A stretch of 64,000 bases of DNA from CALLVY01 sp937899855 (GTDB lineage: Bacteria > Bacteroidota > Bacteroidia > Chitinophagales > Saprospiraceae), in contig JBCBQC010000012.1 of the NCBI GenBank assembly GCA_039820405.1, forward strand, positions 1-64,000. The letters run 5' to 3'. Shown one piece after another: positions 25,876-35,394 of the stretch; the first letter of the stretch is position 1, and each line of letters opens with the position of its first letter. Both the position numbers and the translations under genes were made by a program. The notes beneath the pieces are model-generated. The model worked only from the letters and a program-made list of their open reading frames with translations. It was not told the origin of the DNA and searched no databases.

Positions 25876-27255
25876 ATGATGCGATTAAGTCATTTGATCT
25901 GTGCACTCCTGTGCATCCCTATCTCCACGTGGGGGCAGTCCAGCCCTCAATTTTCGGCCGGTGAAGTAGCTGCGGACCTCCAATACCTCCACGAATCTTT
26001 GCAGGCAACCCACTACGATCTGTACGCCTACACCAACGAACGGGACTTTGAGGCGACTTACCGGCAAACCAGGGAAGGCCTCCCGCAGGACTCCCTGACG
26101 CTCTTGGAGACCATCAACACTTTCCAACGATTGATTTCCACGGTCAATAACGGACACACCGAAATCGATTTTCCCGCCCAGTCCTACGGCGTCTACGCCT
26201 ACGCTGGGGGTACGGTTTTTCCGCTGGAAATCGCCTTTGAACACGGCCAGCCACTGGTGAGAAAAAATTGGTCGGAGCGGGCCGACATCCCGCTCGGCGC
26301 GGAACTGCTGAGTATCAATGGTCAAACGATGGCGGAAATTCTCGCTACCATCTATCCCCAGGTATCGGCCGAGCGTCCCTACTTTAAGCAGGCCAAGATC
26401 GAAATGCTGTCCTTTCCCCGCTGTTACTGGCAGGTCTACGGCCAGCAAGCCAACTACACGGTCGTTATCCAATCGGAAGGGAAAACCCAGACGTATACCA
26501 TCGAAGCGATCAATCTGATCGAGGGCTACGAAACCAAACGGGATGAGGTGCTCAATGCCCGGATGCAACTGGCCTTTTTCGATCGGGTAGCTTATCTAAA
26601 TCCTGGAAATTTTGGGGGAGACGAGGCGCAGTACCAGCACTTTGTGGACTCTGCTTTCCTGGAAATTAAGGCCAAGCAGTCCGAGAATCTAATCATCGAT
26701 CTGCGCAATAATGCTGGGGGGGACAATTCCTTTAGCGACTACCTCGTCTCCTTTTTTGCCGACCAACCCTTCCGTTGGAACGCGGCGCTCCGCGTCAAGA
26801 CCAGCGAGTTGCTCAAGGAAAACGTACGGCTGTACCGCGATACCACGAGTGCCTACTGGCAAAAGGCCCTGAGTCACAAAAATGGCGAGATCTACGAGTA
26901 CGATTTTGGCGACTGTCAGCCCAAAGCCGAGGCAAAGCGCTTTCGGGGAAAGGTATACGTACTGGTCAACCGGCAATCGCACTCCCAGTCGGCCGTGACG
27001 GCAGCGCAGATTCAGGACTACCAATTTGGAACGATCGTCGGTGAGGAAACGGGCGATTATCCGTCCCTGTACGCCTCACAGTTTCAGTACACCCTTCCTC
27101 GTACGCAGATTCCCGTAAAGGTTTCTAAGGGATACATCGTACGGGTCAACGGGAGTACGGCGGCGCGGGGGGTGATTCCCGACATTTACATCAAGGACCA
27201 CTTACTGGATGAGGAAGACGAAATTTTGGACACCCTGCTGGAGATGATCCGCTAA
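25876..27255 (+). CDS. Exported S41-family peptidase (tail-specific protease-like)
   Basis: 459 residues from the ATG at 25876, giving a signal peptide ending STWGQ. An N-terminal helical domain (about 25-110) is followed by a PDZ-like segment (about 130-200, VRKNWSERADIPLGAELLSINGQTM). The S41 catalytic domain contains LIIDLRNNAGGDNSF, a stretch typical of the family, and the nucleophile Ser372 in HSQSAVTAA. These enzymes cut peptides from their C-terminal side in the periplasm or at the surface. Unlike Ctp processing proteases it lacks a long C-terminal tail. The stop codon shares bases with the convergent downstream gene. Confidence 0.85.
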   Translation: MMRLSHLICALLCIPISTWGQSSPQFSAGEVAADLQYLHESLQATHYDLYAYTNERDFEATYRQTREGLPQDSLTLLETINTFQRLISTVNNGHTEIDFPAQSYGVYAYAGGTVFPLEIAFEHGQPLVRKNWSERADIPLGAELLSINGQTMAEILATIYPQVSAERPYFKQAKIEMLSFPRCYWQVYGQQANYTVVIQSEGKTQTYTIEAINLIEGYETKRDEVLNARMQLAFFDRVAYLNPGNFGGDEAQYQHFVDSAFLEIKAKQSENLIIDLRNNAGGDNSFSDYLVSFFADQPFRWNAALRVKTSELLKENVRLYRDTTSAYWQKALSHKNGEIYEYDFGDCQPKAEAKRFRGKVYVLVNRQSHSQSAVTAAQIQDYQFGTIVGEETGDYPSLYASQFQYTLPRTQIPVKVSKGYIVRVNGSTAARGVIPDIYIKDHLLDEEDEILDTLLEMIR

Positions 27256-27758
27256 AATTGATAGCAGCGGTTTTGCTTGAATTTCTGTCCTTTGCGTTTG
27301 CGTTTGCGGGCTTTAAAGCGTTGTTGGCCTTGGCCCGACTTTTTGCTGCGTACTTTTGGGCTTCGCTTGGGGGCTGATGTACGGACGCGGGTTGGTGTTG
27401 GGGAGTTCAGCTTGGGGGCGGGTTTGGGGCTTGGGCTTGGCGTGGCGAGGTCCGGGTGGGGGTCGAGGTCGATGGGGGCGGGTAGGTGAACGATGGAGGG
27501 GCTTTCCAATTCGGCGACGGTGGCCGTTTGCCGGTCGGTTTCGGTGGTGATACGGATTTCCTGTCCCATCCCAATTTCATCCATGTCAAAGTATTCGTTG
27601 AGGATATGCAGGTCAGAGGCACTGGCTTCTTCCTTGATGACGACGGTGGTTTCGGCGAACAGTTCATCCTGGTACTGACGCTTGACTTGAGCGGTGCTGA
27701 TGTGGGATGCGAATAGGAGCAGCAGGGCTCCCACGGCGGAGGTGGAGGGTTTTTTCAT
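27252..27758 (-). CDS. Exported hypothetical protein with very basic C-terminal tail
   Basis: 168 residues. A signal peptide (about 1-24, ending HISTAQ) is followed by an acidic segment with FAETTVVIKEEASASDLHILNEYFDMDEIG, a proline-rich stretch (PSPSPKPAPKL) and a Lys/Arg-rich end (GQGQQRFKARKRKRKGQKFK). Such a tail could bind acidic glycans, LPS or nucleic acid. No known domain. It is convergent with the peptidase gene, sharing stop-codon bases (27252-27255). Confidence 0.6.
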   Translation of the reverse strand: MKKPSTSAVGALLLLFASHISTAQVKRQYQDELFAETTVVIKEEASASDLHILNEYFDMDEIGMGQEIRITTETDRQTATVAELESPSIVHLPAPIDLDPHPDLATPSPSPKPAPKLNSPTPTRVRTSAPKRSPKVRSKKSGQGQQRFKARKRKRKGQKFKQNRCYQF

Positions 27759-27942
27759 TGGGATTACAATTTGTTTTAACGGAGCATTTAAGCCCGTCAC
27801 AGAAACTTAAAAAAGGTCCTACATATGTTCAAACTCAGTTGTTGTTACGCATCCCAAGGGAAATTCGTTGCGTTGGACCAGCCCTAATTTAGCCAGTCAA
27901 TAGTATTTTTTTGGCGCTGTCTTCGTGGGTCCCTGAGGGAAG

Positions 27943-27979
27943 AAAAAAGTCCCGAATTTTCTCAGTGAAAATTCGGGAC
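27943..27979 (-). terminator. Intrinsic terminator of the large adhesin gene
   Basis: A perfect 13-base-pair stem (27949-27961 with 27967-27979) closes a five-base loop. On the minus strand it is followed by six T (27948-27943). It lies 38 bases after the stop of the adhesin gene. Confidence 0.9.
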
Positions 27980-28016
27980 CCCATCTTAGGTAAAATCCTC
28001 AGCGTGGGAGGGACAT

Positions 28017-31000
28017 TTACCGATTCTTAGCGACTCGGAAGGTCTTGGTCTTGCCCGACTCGGAGTACGTCACCCGGATGTAGTAGAGGCCATTGTGGGC
28101 AATCTGCGACAGATCGAGTTCTACATTTTCCCGACCCTTTACCAGTTGGTAGCTACCCAGCAGTTGTCCCGTGGGGCTAAAGACTTCCACCAAACCATCG
28201 GATTCCCAATCCTGCAGGGGACTCAGGGTGATTTGATCCCGGAAGGGGTTGGGGAAAATTTCGGCCATCACCTCGTCACTCACAATGACCTGGACCAGGT
28301 TGGAATACACCACTCCGGTCCGGGGGCTCACCACGCGGATGCGGTACTGATTGGCGCCCAAGCGGGCGCCGTTGTCCTTGTATTGATAGTAATTGGTCTG
28401 TAGCTCATCGCGTTTGCCCGTTTCCTGCCCGATTTCGCTCCAGAACACCCCGTCTAGCGAGCGCTCCACAAAGAAATTATAGGCATCCAACTCGGGACCC
28501 ATTTCCCATTCCAGCATCACATCCTCCCCATCGACGACGTAGGCGGCCAGGCCCAGGTCACCACCGTTGATGGGAGCCGGACAATCCGCAGGATCTTTCA
28601 CGCAGACCTTCACCGTATTGGATTCCAGGTAATCGGGGCAATCCAAACGGCGTACGCAGCGGATGAAGTAAGTCGTTTGCGTAAGCGGGCCCGGTTGGAA
28701 ATTGGGCGCATCGGGTGCACCGGGGATGGGCTTCCAGAAATTGGTATCGAAGGGAACGTCCACGATAGAGGACATCCACAAGTATTCAATCGGCCCGACC
28801 CCACCCGTTGGGAAACGGATGTTGATGATCTCGAAGGGCGTTTCACCCGGGCAAATTTCCGGCTGCTGTCCCGCACTGGCAATTTCGCCACCGTCGCCGT
28901 CAAAATTGATACAGATCGGGCGGATTCCCGCGTCGATGGTCAAGTCGTCGGGCTGACCGTAGGTAACGGTAAACGGATCGGTTTTGCCACTGTCGGGGTT
29001 GGCGTCGCTGTCGAGGCTGTCGTCACCGCCCTGGTTGACCCCGGTAAAGGTCCAGTCCTGGGGCAGGTTCATAAACGAGATGATAAATTCACCCGGCGGT
29101 ACGCATTCCAGGAGGTAGGCCCCATCGGCGTCGGTGCTGTCTTCCATCACGAGCTGATCATCCGCCGTACAGAAAACATCGTCGGGTCCCGCACTCAACA
29201 GTTTGACCTGTACCCCTTCTACACCCACTTCATCGGGGTCTTGGATGCCATTGTGGTTTTCATCAAACCATACAAAATCACCCAGATTGCTACAGAGGAA
29301 GAAGCCCGCATCTAAAGTCGGATTGTATTCCCCGGACATTAGGGTCACGAATTGCGTCATGCCACCCATCGCGGGATCGGCATCGCTATCGCGCGTATCG
29401 TCGCCAAAATTGGGCCGCGTCGGACTGTAACCGGCGGGCGTTTCAAAGGTTACTTTGTAGGTACCCGGTAGCAAACCGTCAAACATGTACATGCCGTCGG
29501 CATCGGTCGTCATCATCCGCATGACCGGCGTACCATTGTCGCCCGTGCCGTTGAGCGTTACGTTTACCCCACCAATGGGCATGGGGATATTTTCTTGGAT
29601 ACCATCTTGATCTCTGTCTTCCCAGGTAAAATCACCGAGTTTGGCGGGATCTTCCAGCGTCACCGAAGCCTCACAAGAACAACCGTTGACGTCGGTAACC
29701 GTCACCGTGTAGGTGCCGGCACTCAGGCCGGTGGCCTCCTGCGTGGTTTGGCCATCGCTCCACAGATAGCTAAAGGGAGCCGTTCCGCCCGAGGGCATCA
29801 CCGATGCCGAACCGTCCGAACCCCCCACCGTACTGATGTCTACCCCCTCAAAGTAGCTCGACGTCACCTCCGCGGTACACGGACCGAGTTCGGGGAAAAC
29901 GTCGACTTGCGCATCGTCCGTGGCGGTACAGCCATTTTCGTCCGTCACTTGGACGGTAATGGTATAAGTGCCGGGCATCATCATCATGTAAGTGGGAGAG
30001 GGGCTGGTGGGATCGTCAAAGCTGCCTCCCGTGGCGGTCCACAGGTAGCTCAGGCCATTGCCCGTTGCCGTCGCCGAGAAATCGACCGAAATCGGACCGC
30101 AAGAAGCGGCACTCTGGGGGTCGATGCTGACCGTTGGGCCAGCGGTGACCGTCACTTGGATCGAGGCACTATCGGTACAGCCATTTCCGTCCGTTACTTC
30201 TACCGTAATGGTGTAGGTGCCGGGCATCATCATGGTGTAAACCGGATTGGGAATCGTAGCGTCGTCAAAGCTGCCACCGGTAGCCGTCCAGCTGTAGCTC
30301 AGTCCGGTTCCCGTGGCGCTTGCGGTGAGTTGGAGTCCCTCGCCGGGGCAAACGCTCTGATCGCCCGAGGGCATGATGCTGACGTCGGGAGCGGGGTTGA
30401 TGGTCACCGTCGTCGAGGCGCTGGTCGAGCAGCCATTGGCGTAGGTCACCTCCACCGTAATGGTGTAAGTACCGGGCATCATCATGGTGTAGGTAGGCGT
30501 GGCACTACTGGCATCGTCAAAGGAGCCGCCGGTGGCGGTCCAGTTGTAGCTGATACCGGCGCCGCTGGCCGTGGTGCTCAGTACGAGCGCTTCGCCCGGG
30601 CACAGCCCCGCGTCGGCGGGGTCGATGCTGACGGGTGGGTTATCGTTGATGGTGACCTCCGTGGTGGCACTAGCCGTACAACCGTTGGCATCGCTGACCT
30701 CCACCGTAATGGTGTAGGTACCGGGCATCATCATGGTGTAGGTAGGCGTGGCACTGCTGGCATCGTCAAAAGAGCCACCCGTTGCCGTCCAGCTGTAAGT
30801 GCTGAAACCGGCGGGGTTGGTGCTCAGGGCTACGGGTTCACCGGGGCAAACCGAGCTGCCCCCGTTGATGCTAACCGTGGGGCTGTCGAAAACGTCAAAA
30901 CCAGCGCCCGTCACGTCGAGGGCGCCACAGATCATACCGCCTCCCTGCACCAGCAGGGCATTGACGTCAAAGCCGGTGCTTACTCCGATCTGAATGATGG

Positions 31001-32654
31001 AGAGATCGAGGGTGCTGGGATCGTAAATAAGGGTGTGAATGGTGTAGCTTCCCGCGGTATTGATCGTAAACTCGGGGCTACTGTTGGTGGCTTGAATGAC
31101 CAGACCGGGGCCGGAGGTCAGCACAAAAATCGTTTGGTAACCAGCCGGTACCACGGCATTGCCGTCGGGCGTGGCGCTGATGGTGGTGCTGCCACCGTCC
31201 AGACAAGCGTCGTGCGGATCGGGGCTCAAACCACCCGCGAGGGCCGGACAACACTCGCTATCAATAACGATACTTCCACTGCCAAAACAGCCCGTGGAAT
31301 CGTCAGTAACGTCTACCGTGTAGGTGCCGGGAGAAAGATCAACAATTGTGGGCGTCGTTTCGCCATTGCTCCAGGCGTAGGAATAAAAACCAGTGCCGCC
31401 CGTTACGAAAGCGGTGGCCGTACCGTTGGAATCACAGGTCACATTGGTACCCATGACGCTTACCGTCAGTTGATCGCCGAGGGAGTTGACGGTTACCGAG
31501 CCTTCAGCCGTACAGCCATTCGAATCGGTGACGGTCACGGTGTAGGTGCCAGCGGCCAGTCCCGTAGGATCGGGTACCATGGCGCCATTGCTCCAGAGGT
31601 AGGTGTAGGGAGGTACTCCCGTCATCACGCCGACGTAAGCCGTTCCGTTGTTTTCGCCACAATCGGCATCGGTACTGGAGGTCATGATCCAGAGGCCCTC
31701 GGGAGAGAGCTCTACCGTTTGGCTGGCTTCGGCGCTACAGCCGTTGGCATCGGTCACCGTTACGCCGTAGGTTCCCACGCTCAGGCCAACTGCGATGTCG
31801 GTCGTCTGGCCATCGCTCCACAGGTAGGTGTAGGGGGGAGTGCCGTTGGAGGCAATCACCGTGGCGGTGGCATCCTGGCTGCCGGTACAGGTCTCAAAGC
31901 TGGCCGTGGTAAACAGCGAAATGGCGGGTCCCGCGGGTACGTCGACGGTGGCCGTGGCTTGGCAGCCCAGGGCATCGGTGACGGTCACGGTGTAGCTGCC
32001 GGGGGCCAAACCGGTGGCTTCTTTGGTCGTTTGGCCATCGTCCCATAAGTAGCTGTAAGGCTCGGTACCCAGCATCGCCGATACGATGGCGACGCCGGAA
32101 TTGGAGCCTTCGCAGGCGGCGATGGCGGAAGTCATCAGCCAAATACCTTCGGGATGCAGCTCGACGGTACCCGTGGCCGTAGCGGTACAGCCTTGGGTAT
32201 CGGTGACCGTCACGGTGTAGGTGCCCACACCGAGGCCCGTAGCTTGGGCGGTGGTTTGTCCACTGCTCCAGGCGTAGGTATAACCGGGAACGCCATTGAA
32301 GGCGATGGCTTCCAGAACGCCGTTGTTGCTCACCTCACAAGTCGTGTAGGAGGGTTGCGGGCTGATCAGGACGCCCAGGTTGGAGCTGGCGCAGGAGTCG
32401 TTGGCCATGCCTTGCTGTTGGTCGGAATAGAGGTACAGGGCTCCATCCTGAAACTCGCCCAACTCGGTGAGTAAGTCAAAAGGATCGGCCTGCCCCGACA
32501 TCAGTTGGTAGGGGCTTACTTCGGGGTGGAAGGCGTCCGAGGCTTGCATCGGCCCGCTCCAGAAGAGGAGGGCGAGGACGAGTGGGGACCACCAGGGGTA
32601 GCTGGTGACCTGGTCCTTAAAATAGGTTTGTAGGGTAAATATCCGTTTTTTCAT
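28017..32654 (-). CDS. Large T9SS adhesin: SprB-type, PKD-like and SdrD-B-like repeats
   Basis: 1545 residues from the ATG at 32654. Signal region about 1-40, with a longer than usual N-terminus. Residues about 100-390 are SprB-type repeats ending in TVTVTDxxGCTA. Residues about 585-908 hold four PKD-like units built on PTYTMMMPGTYTITVEVTD-NGC. One more SprB unit lies near 935-1000. Two SdrD B-like collagen-binding folds (LGDFTWEDRDQDGIQE and LGDFVWFDENHNGIQD) follow at about 1005-1250. A type A T9SS sorting domain ends it (AEIFPNPFRDQITL, then IAHNGLYYIRVTY). SprB repeats belong to the gliding adhesin of Flavobacterium. It is expected at the cell surface for adhesion or gliding. Confidence 0.88.
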   Translation of the reverse strand: MKKRIFTLQTYFKDQVTSYPWWSPLVLALLFWSGPMQASDAFHPEVSPYQLMSGQADPFDLLTELGEFQDGALYLYSDQQQGMANDSCASSNLGVLISPQPSYTTCEVSNNGVLEAIAFNGVPGYTYAWSSGQTTAQATGLGVGTYTVTVTDTQGCTATATGTVELHPEGIWLMTSAIAACEGSNSGVAIVSAMLGTEPYSYLWDDGQTTKEATGLAPGSYTVTVTDALGCQATATVDVPAGPAISLFTTASFETCTGSQDATATVIASNGTPPYTYLWSDGQTTDIAVGLSVGTYGVTVTDANGCSAEASQTVELSPEGLWIMTSSTDADCGENNGTAYVGVMTGVPPYTYLWSNGAMVPDPTGLAAGTYTVTVTDSNGCTAEGSVTVNSLGDQLTVSVMGTNVTCDSNGTATAFVTGGTGFYSYAWSNGETTPTIVDLSPGTYTVDVTDDSTGCFGSGSIVIDSECCPALAGGLSPDPHDACLDGGSTTISATPDGNAVVPAGYQTIFVLTSGPGLVIQATNSSPEFTINTAGSYTIHTLIYDPSTLDLSIIQIGVSTGFDVNALLVQGGGMICGALDVTGAGFDVFDSPTVSINGGSSVCPGEPVALSTNPAGFSTYSWTATGGSFDDASSATPTYTMMMPGTYTITVEVSDANGCTASATTEVTINDNPPVSIDPADAGLCPGEALVLSTTASGAGISYNWTATGGSFDDASSATPTYTMMMPGTYTITVEVTYANGCSTSASTTVTINPAPDVSIMPSGDQSVCPGEGLQLTASATGTGLSYSWTATGGSFDDATIPNPVYTMMMPGTYTITVEVTDGNGCTDSASIQVTVTAGPTVSIDPQSAASCGPISVDFSATATGNGLSYLWTATGGSFDDPTSPSPTYMMMMPGTYTITVQVTDENGCTATDDAQVDVFPELGPCTAEVTSSYFEGVDISTVGGSDGSASVMPSGGTAPFSYLWSDGQTTQEATGLSAGTYTVTVTDVNGCSCEASVTLEDPAKLGDFTWEDRDQDGIQENIPMPIGGVNVTLNGTGDNGTPVMRMMTTDADGMYMFDGLLPGTYKVTFETPAGYSPTRPNFGDDTRDSDADPAMGGMTQFVTLMSGEYNPTLDAGFFLCSNLGDFVWFDENHNGIQDPDEVGVEGVQVKLLSAGPDDVFCTADDQLVMEDSTDADGAYLLECVPPGEFIISFMNLPQDWTFTGVNQGGDDSLDSDANPDSGKTDPFTVTYGQPDDLTIDAGIRPICINFDGDGGEIASAGQQPEICPGETPFEIINIRFPTGGVGPIEYLWMSSIVDVPFDTNFWKPIPGAPDAPNFQPGPLTQTTYFIRCVRRLDCPDYLESNTVKVCVKDPADCPAPINGGDLGLAAYVVDGEDVMLEWEMGPELDAYNFFVERSLDGVFWSEIGQETGKRDELQTNYYQYKDNGARLGANQYRIRVVSPRTGVVYSNLVQVIVSDEVMAEIFPNPFRDQITLSPLQDWESDGLVEVFSPTGQLLGSYQLVKGRENVELDLSQIAHNGLYYIRVTYSESGKTKTFRVAKNR

Positions 32655-33231
32655 GAAATCATAAGTTTTGCAAAAAAATTGGCTGTCTATACCGACCGAG
32701 TCAACGGCTTTCACCGCGAGCAAGGGATGGTTCGCATCACGAAGTTTTCGGTTTCGGGAAAATGGTGATTGATTGTCAAATGGTATTTTCCGGGCAACGG
32801 CTTTTTCACGGGTTGGCCCCAGCAGCCCATCGGGCTTCGGACCGGGTTTGGTCTACGCGTTAAAACGTACTTTGTTGGGTTAGATTCGAATGCAGTGTGC
32901 TACTTTGGCTTGTAATGATCCGTTTATCCGGTGGATTCGCTTTTTAGACTGCTTTGTTATTTTGGCGGGAGTGGTACTTATAGATCAACACACGAAATCA
33001 TCACCATCCCAAAATTAGGAAAAAGCAGGCGCATTCTCAAATCTTCGGAACCGCTTAAAACGATTTACGACAAACTATTTCAAAGGAAAGCTAAGATTCT
33101 AGATCGTGGTGATTTACGGTATCGGGAAAATACTCCTTCAATTTGGAACTTTTTTGGCTAAAATTCAGGTATTAAGTCCATTATTTTGAGCCAAAAGCTT
33201 CATTTTCTGATTCGTATCCTCGATTTACCAT
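32655..33231. other. AT-rich intergenic region with possible reverse-transcriptase relic
   Basis: 577 bases between divergent genes. The part from about 32880 to 33230 is clearly richer in A+T than the coding DNA around it. It contains a fragment with reverse-transcriptase-like residues (32931-33161, listed separately). AGCCC-atc-GGGCT is a small hairpin near 32831. No repeat ends, transposase or tRNA were seen. Confidence 0.5.
32931..33161 (+). pseudogene. Possible remnant of a reverse transcriptase N-terminus
   Basis: A 76-codon open stretch starts only at GTG (no ATG in frame; an in-frame TGA lies at 32916). It contains ITIPKLGKSRRIL, then EPLKTIYDKLF, then KIL. Retron and other bacterial reverse transcriptases begin with a similar pattern: I-P-K, G-K/G-R-x-I, then L-K-x-I. 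No catalytic YxDD block or msr/msd-like RNA follows before the stop, and the DNA is AT-rich. If the match is real, only the first tenth of the gene remains. It could equally be a chance open frame. Confidence 0.25.
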
Positions 33232-34635
33232 ATGGCAAAGTTAAAAATTAAGGCGAAGGACCTGCGTCGTCTCGGCTTGGCAAAGGGGCCACCGAGTGGC
33301 ATCGCGCTGGAAATTTTACGCCAGCACCACCGCCACACGCCACCCGCCGAAGCCCTGGAGCAACTCGCCACCGTAATGGCCCGGCCCGGTACCTACCTCG
33401 AAGACGCCGTCTGGTCCCGTCTGGCCCAATTGCTCCACACCCCCGTCACCGCCCGGCCCGCCAACATCGAGCTGGCCGAGCGCGCCATCCCCTACCGCAG
33501 CTTTGGCGGAGCCGCCATCGCCGAGGGCGCCCACCAACAAATGGAGCTCGCCATGCGCCTCCCCGTCAGCACCGGTGGTGCCCTCCTGCCCGATGCCCAC
33601 CGGGGCTACGGCCTCCCCATCGGCGGCGTACTGGCTACCGAAAACGCCATCATCCCCTACGCCGTCGGCCTCGACATCGGCTGCCGGATGTGCCTCAGCA
33701 TCTTCGCCATTTCCCCCCAATCACTGGATGAAGCCCCCAAAAATTACCAACAACTGCTCCGCGATCACTCCCGCTTTGGCCGGACCACTTTCGCCGATCC
33801 CTACGAAGATGAAGTCCTCGACCGCCCCCTTTACCATCAGATTCCCCTGTTGCGACAACTACAGGGGAAGGCCCGCCAGCAAATCGGCTCCTCTGGCTCG
33901 GGCAACCACTTCGTCGAATTTGGCAGCGTCGAAATTATCGAGGGCGACCCCCAACTGGGCGTGGCGCCGGGTCACTACCTGGGGCTGCTCAGCCACTCCG
34001 GTTCGCGGGGCATCGGGGCGGGCATCGCCCAGCACTACACCAAGATTGCGATGCAGCGCTGTCCCCTCCCCACCGAAGCCAAGTCCCTGGCCTGGCTCGA
34101 CCTGGATTCCGAAGCGGGGCAGGCCTACTGGCTGGCCATGAACCTGGCCGGCGACTACGCTTCGGCTTGCCACCATCACATCCACCGCCGCATCGCGGGG
34201 GCGCTGGGGGAAAATCCCATCGGGCGGGTCGAAAACCACCACAATTTTGCGTGGAAAGAAAAGCGGGTCGATGGCCGCGAATGGATCGTACACCGCAAGG
34301 GGGCCACGCCGGCTGGTCGCGGTGTACTGGGCGTGATTCCCGGATCGATGACCGCCCCGGGTTTTATCGTTCGGGGTAGGGGAGCGGCCGAGTCCCTAGC
34401 TTCCGCTTCGCACGGAGCGGGGCGGGCGATGTCCCGCCGCAAAGCCAAAAATACCCTCAACCGCAAAGCGGTGCGGCAACAATTGAAAAAGGCGGGTGTC
34501 CACCTGATCGGCGGCGGCATCGATGAGGCTCCCCAAGCCTACAAGGACATTCACGAGGTGATGAAACAGCAACGGCAATTGGTTGAGGTCATCGGGCGCT
34601 TCCAACCCCGGATCGTCCGAATGGATCAAGGCTAG
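33232..34635 (+). CDS. rtcB: RtcB-family RNA ligase
   Basis: 467 residues. Metal and GMP-site motifs are present: DAHRGYGLPIGGV, VGLDIGCRM (Mn ligand Cys151), SGSGNHFVEFG, SHSGSRGIGAGIA, ENHHNFAWKE, HRKGATPAGRG, and the guanylylated His394 in ASASHGAGRAMSRR. RtcB joins 2',3'-cyclic phosphate and 5'-OH RNA ends with GTP and manganese in RNA repair or tRNA splicing. No archease or RtcA gene is adjacent. The stop codon overlaps the convergent coaE stop in a shared CTAG. Confidence 0.94.
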   Translation: MAKLKIKAKDLRRLGLAKGPPSGIALEILRQHHRHTPPAEALEQLATVMARPGTYLEDAVWSRLAQLLHTPVTARPANIELAERAIPYRSFGGAAIAEGAHQQMELAMRLPVSTGGALLPDAHRGYGLPIGGVLATENAIIPYAVGLDIGCRMCLSIFAISPQSLDEAPKNYQQLLRDHSRFGRTTFADPYEDEVLDRPLYHQIPLLRQLQGKARQQIGSSGSGNHFVEFGSVEIIEGDPQLGVAPGHYLGLLSHSGSRGIGAGIAQHYTKIAMQRCPLPTEAKSLAWLDLDSEAGQAYWLAMNLAGDYASACHHHIHRRIAGALGENPIGRVENHHNFAWKEKRVDGREWIVHRKGATPAGRGVLGVIPGSMTAPGFIVRGRGAAESLASASHGAGRAMSRRKAKNTLNRKAVRQQLKKAGVHLIGGGIDEAPQAYKDIHEVMKQQRQLVEVIGRFQPRIVRMDQG

Positions 34636-35240
34636 TTGCGCAGTGCTCCGGCACGGGCTAGGATCGCCCGGTGAATGCGCTGGACTTGGGGGATGAGGAG
34701 TTGTTGTCCATCGTTTTCGATCAGGTAATCCGAGCGTTCCCCCTTTTCCGCTTCCGGCAGTTGCTGCGCCATACGCGCTTCCACCGCCTCGATGGTAATC
34801 CCGTCGCGTTGAATGACCCGTTCGAGGCGCAGGGCACGCGGTGCCCTTACGCAGATGATTTGATCCAACTGCTGGTAGGAGCCACTTTCGAAGAGGAGGG
34901 CGGCCTCCTTGAGGGTGTAGGGGGCTTTGGTCTGCGCGGCGTGCCAGGCCAGGCTGTCGCGGGCCACGGCGGGGTGGACCAGGGCGTTGAGGAGGGCCAG
35001 TTTGCGCCGATCTTGGAAGACGATCTGGGCCAGGTGCTGCCGCTGCAATTGCCCCTCGGCGTCGTAAGCGGCCTCGCCAAACAGTTTCCTGATGCCGGCG
35101 ACGAGGGCTTCGTCCTCTACCATCAGTCGTTTGGCGGCGGCGTCGGCGTAGTACACGGGGATGCCGAGGGTCGCAAATATTTGACAAACCGTACTTTTTC
35201 CACTGCCAATGCCTCCGGTAATTCCAATTTTTAAACGCAT
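34632..35240 (-). CDS. coaE: Dephospho-CoA kinase
   Basis: 202 residues from the ATG at 35240; the frame stays open upstream but that part runs into the neighbouring promoter region. The P-loop ITGGIGSGKST (about 6-16) is followed by the CoA-site Asp in YYADAAAKRLM. The LID-type segment LRLERVIQRDG and the late DYLIENDG motif are typical of CoaE. It makes CoA from dephospho-CoA and ATP. It is divergent from porP (154 bases between starts) and shares a CTAG stop overlap with rtcB. Confidence 0.94.
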   Translation of the reverse strand: MRLKIGITGGIGSGKSTVCQIFATLGIPVYYADAAAKRLMVEDEALVAGIRKLFGEAAYDAEGQLQRQHLAQIVFQDRRKLALLNALVHPAVARDSLAWHAAQTKAPYTLKEAALLFESGSYQQLDQIICVRAPRALRLERVIQRDGITIEAVEARMAQQLPEAEKGERSDYLIENDGQQLLIPQVQRIHRAILARAGALRN

Positions 35241-35394
35241 GCCGTACCAATCTGATGTGCCGGGAAGGTATCTGAAATTGCTTAAAACACCAAAAAAGCC
35301 GGCGCTTTGCCCAAATTTTTCACCACGGAGCCGCCCAAAGCGCGAATTGGCATTTTTTTCGTCAAAAAATATTGCTAGCTTACTGTGTATCGGC

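Noticed and set aside
29933..30800. Regularly spaced direct repeats considered as a CRISPR array
   Set aside because: The repeats are in-frame protein-coding PKD units about 240-270 bases apart; there is no short repeat/spacer pattern and no cas gene.
29595..32048. Long open frame (817 codons) on the + strand
   Set aside because: It is antisense to the repeat-rich adhesin, and its product is a Gly/His/Arg-rich string repeating with the PKD units. The open frame reflects the GC-rich repeats of the real gene.
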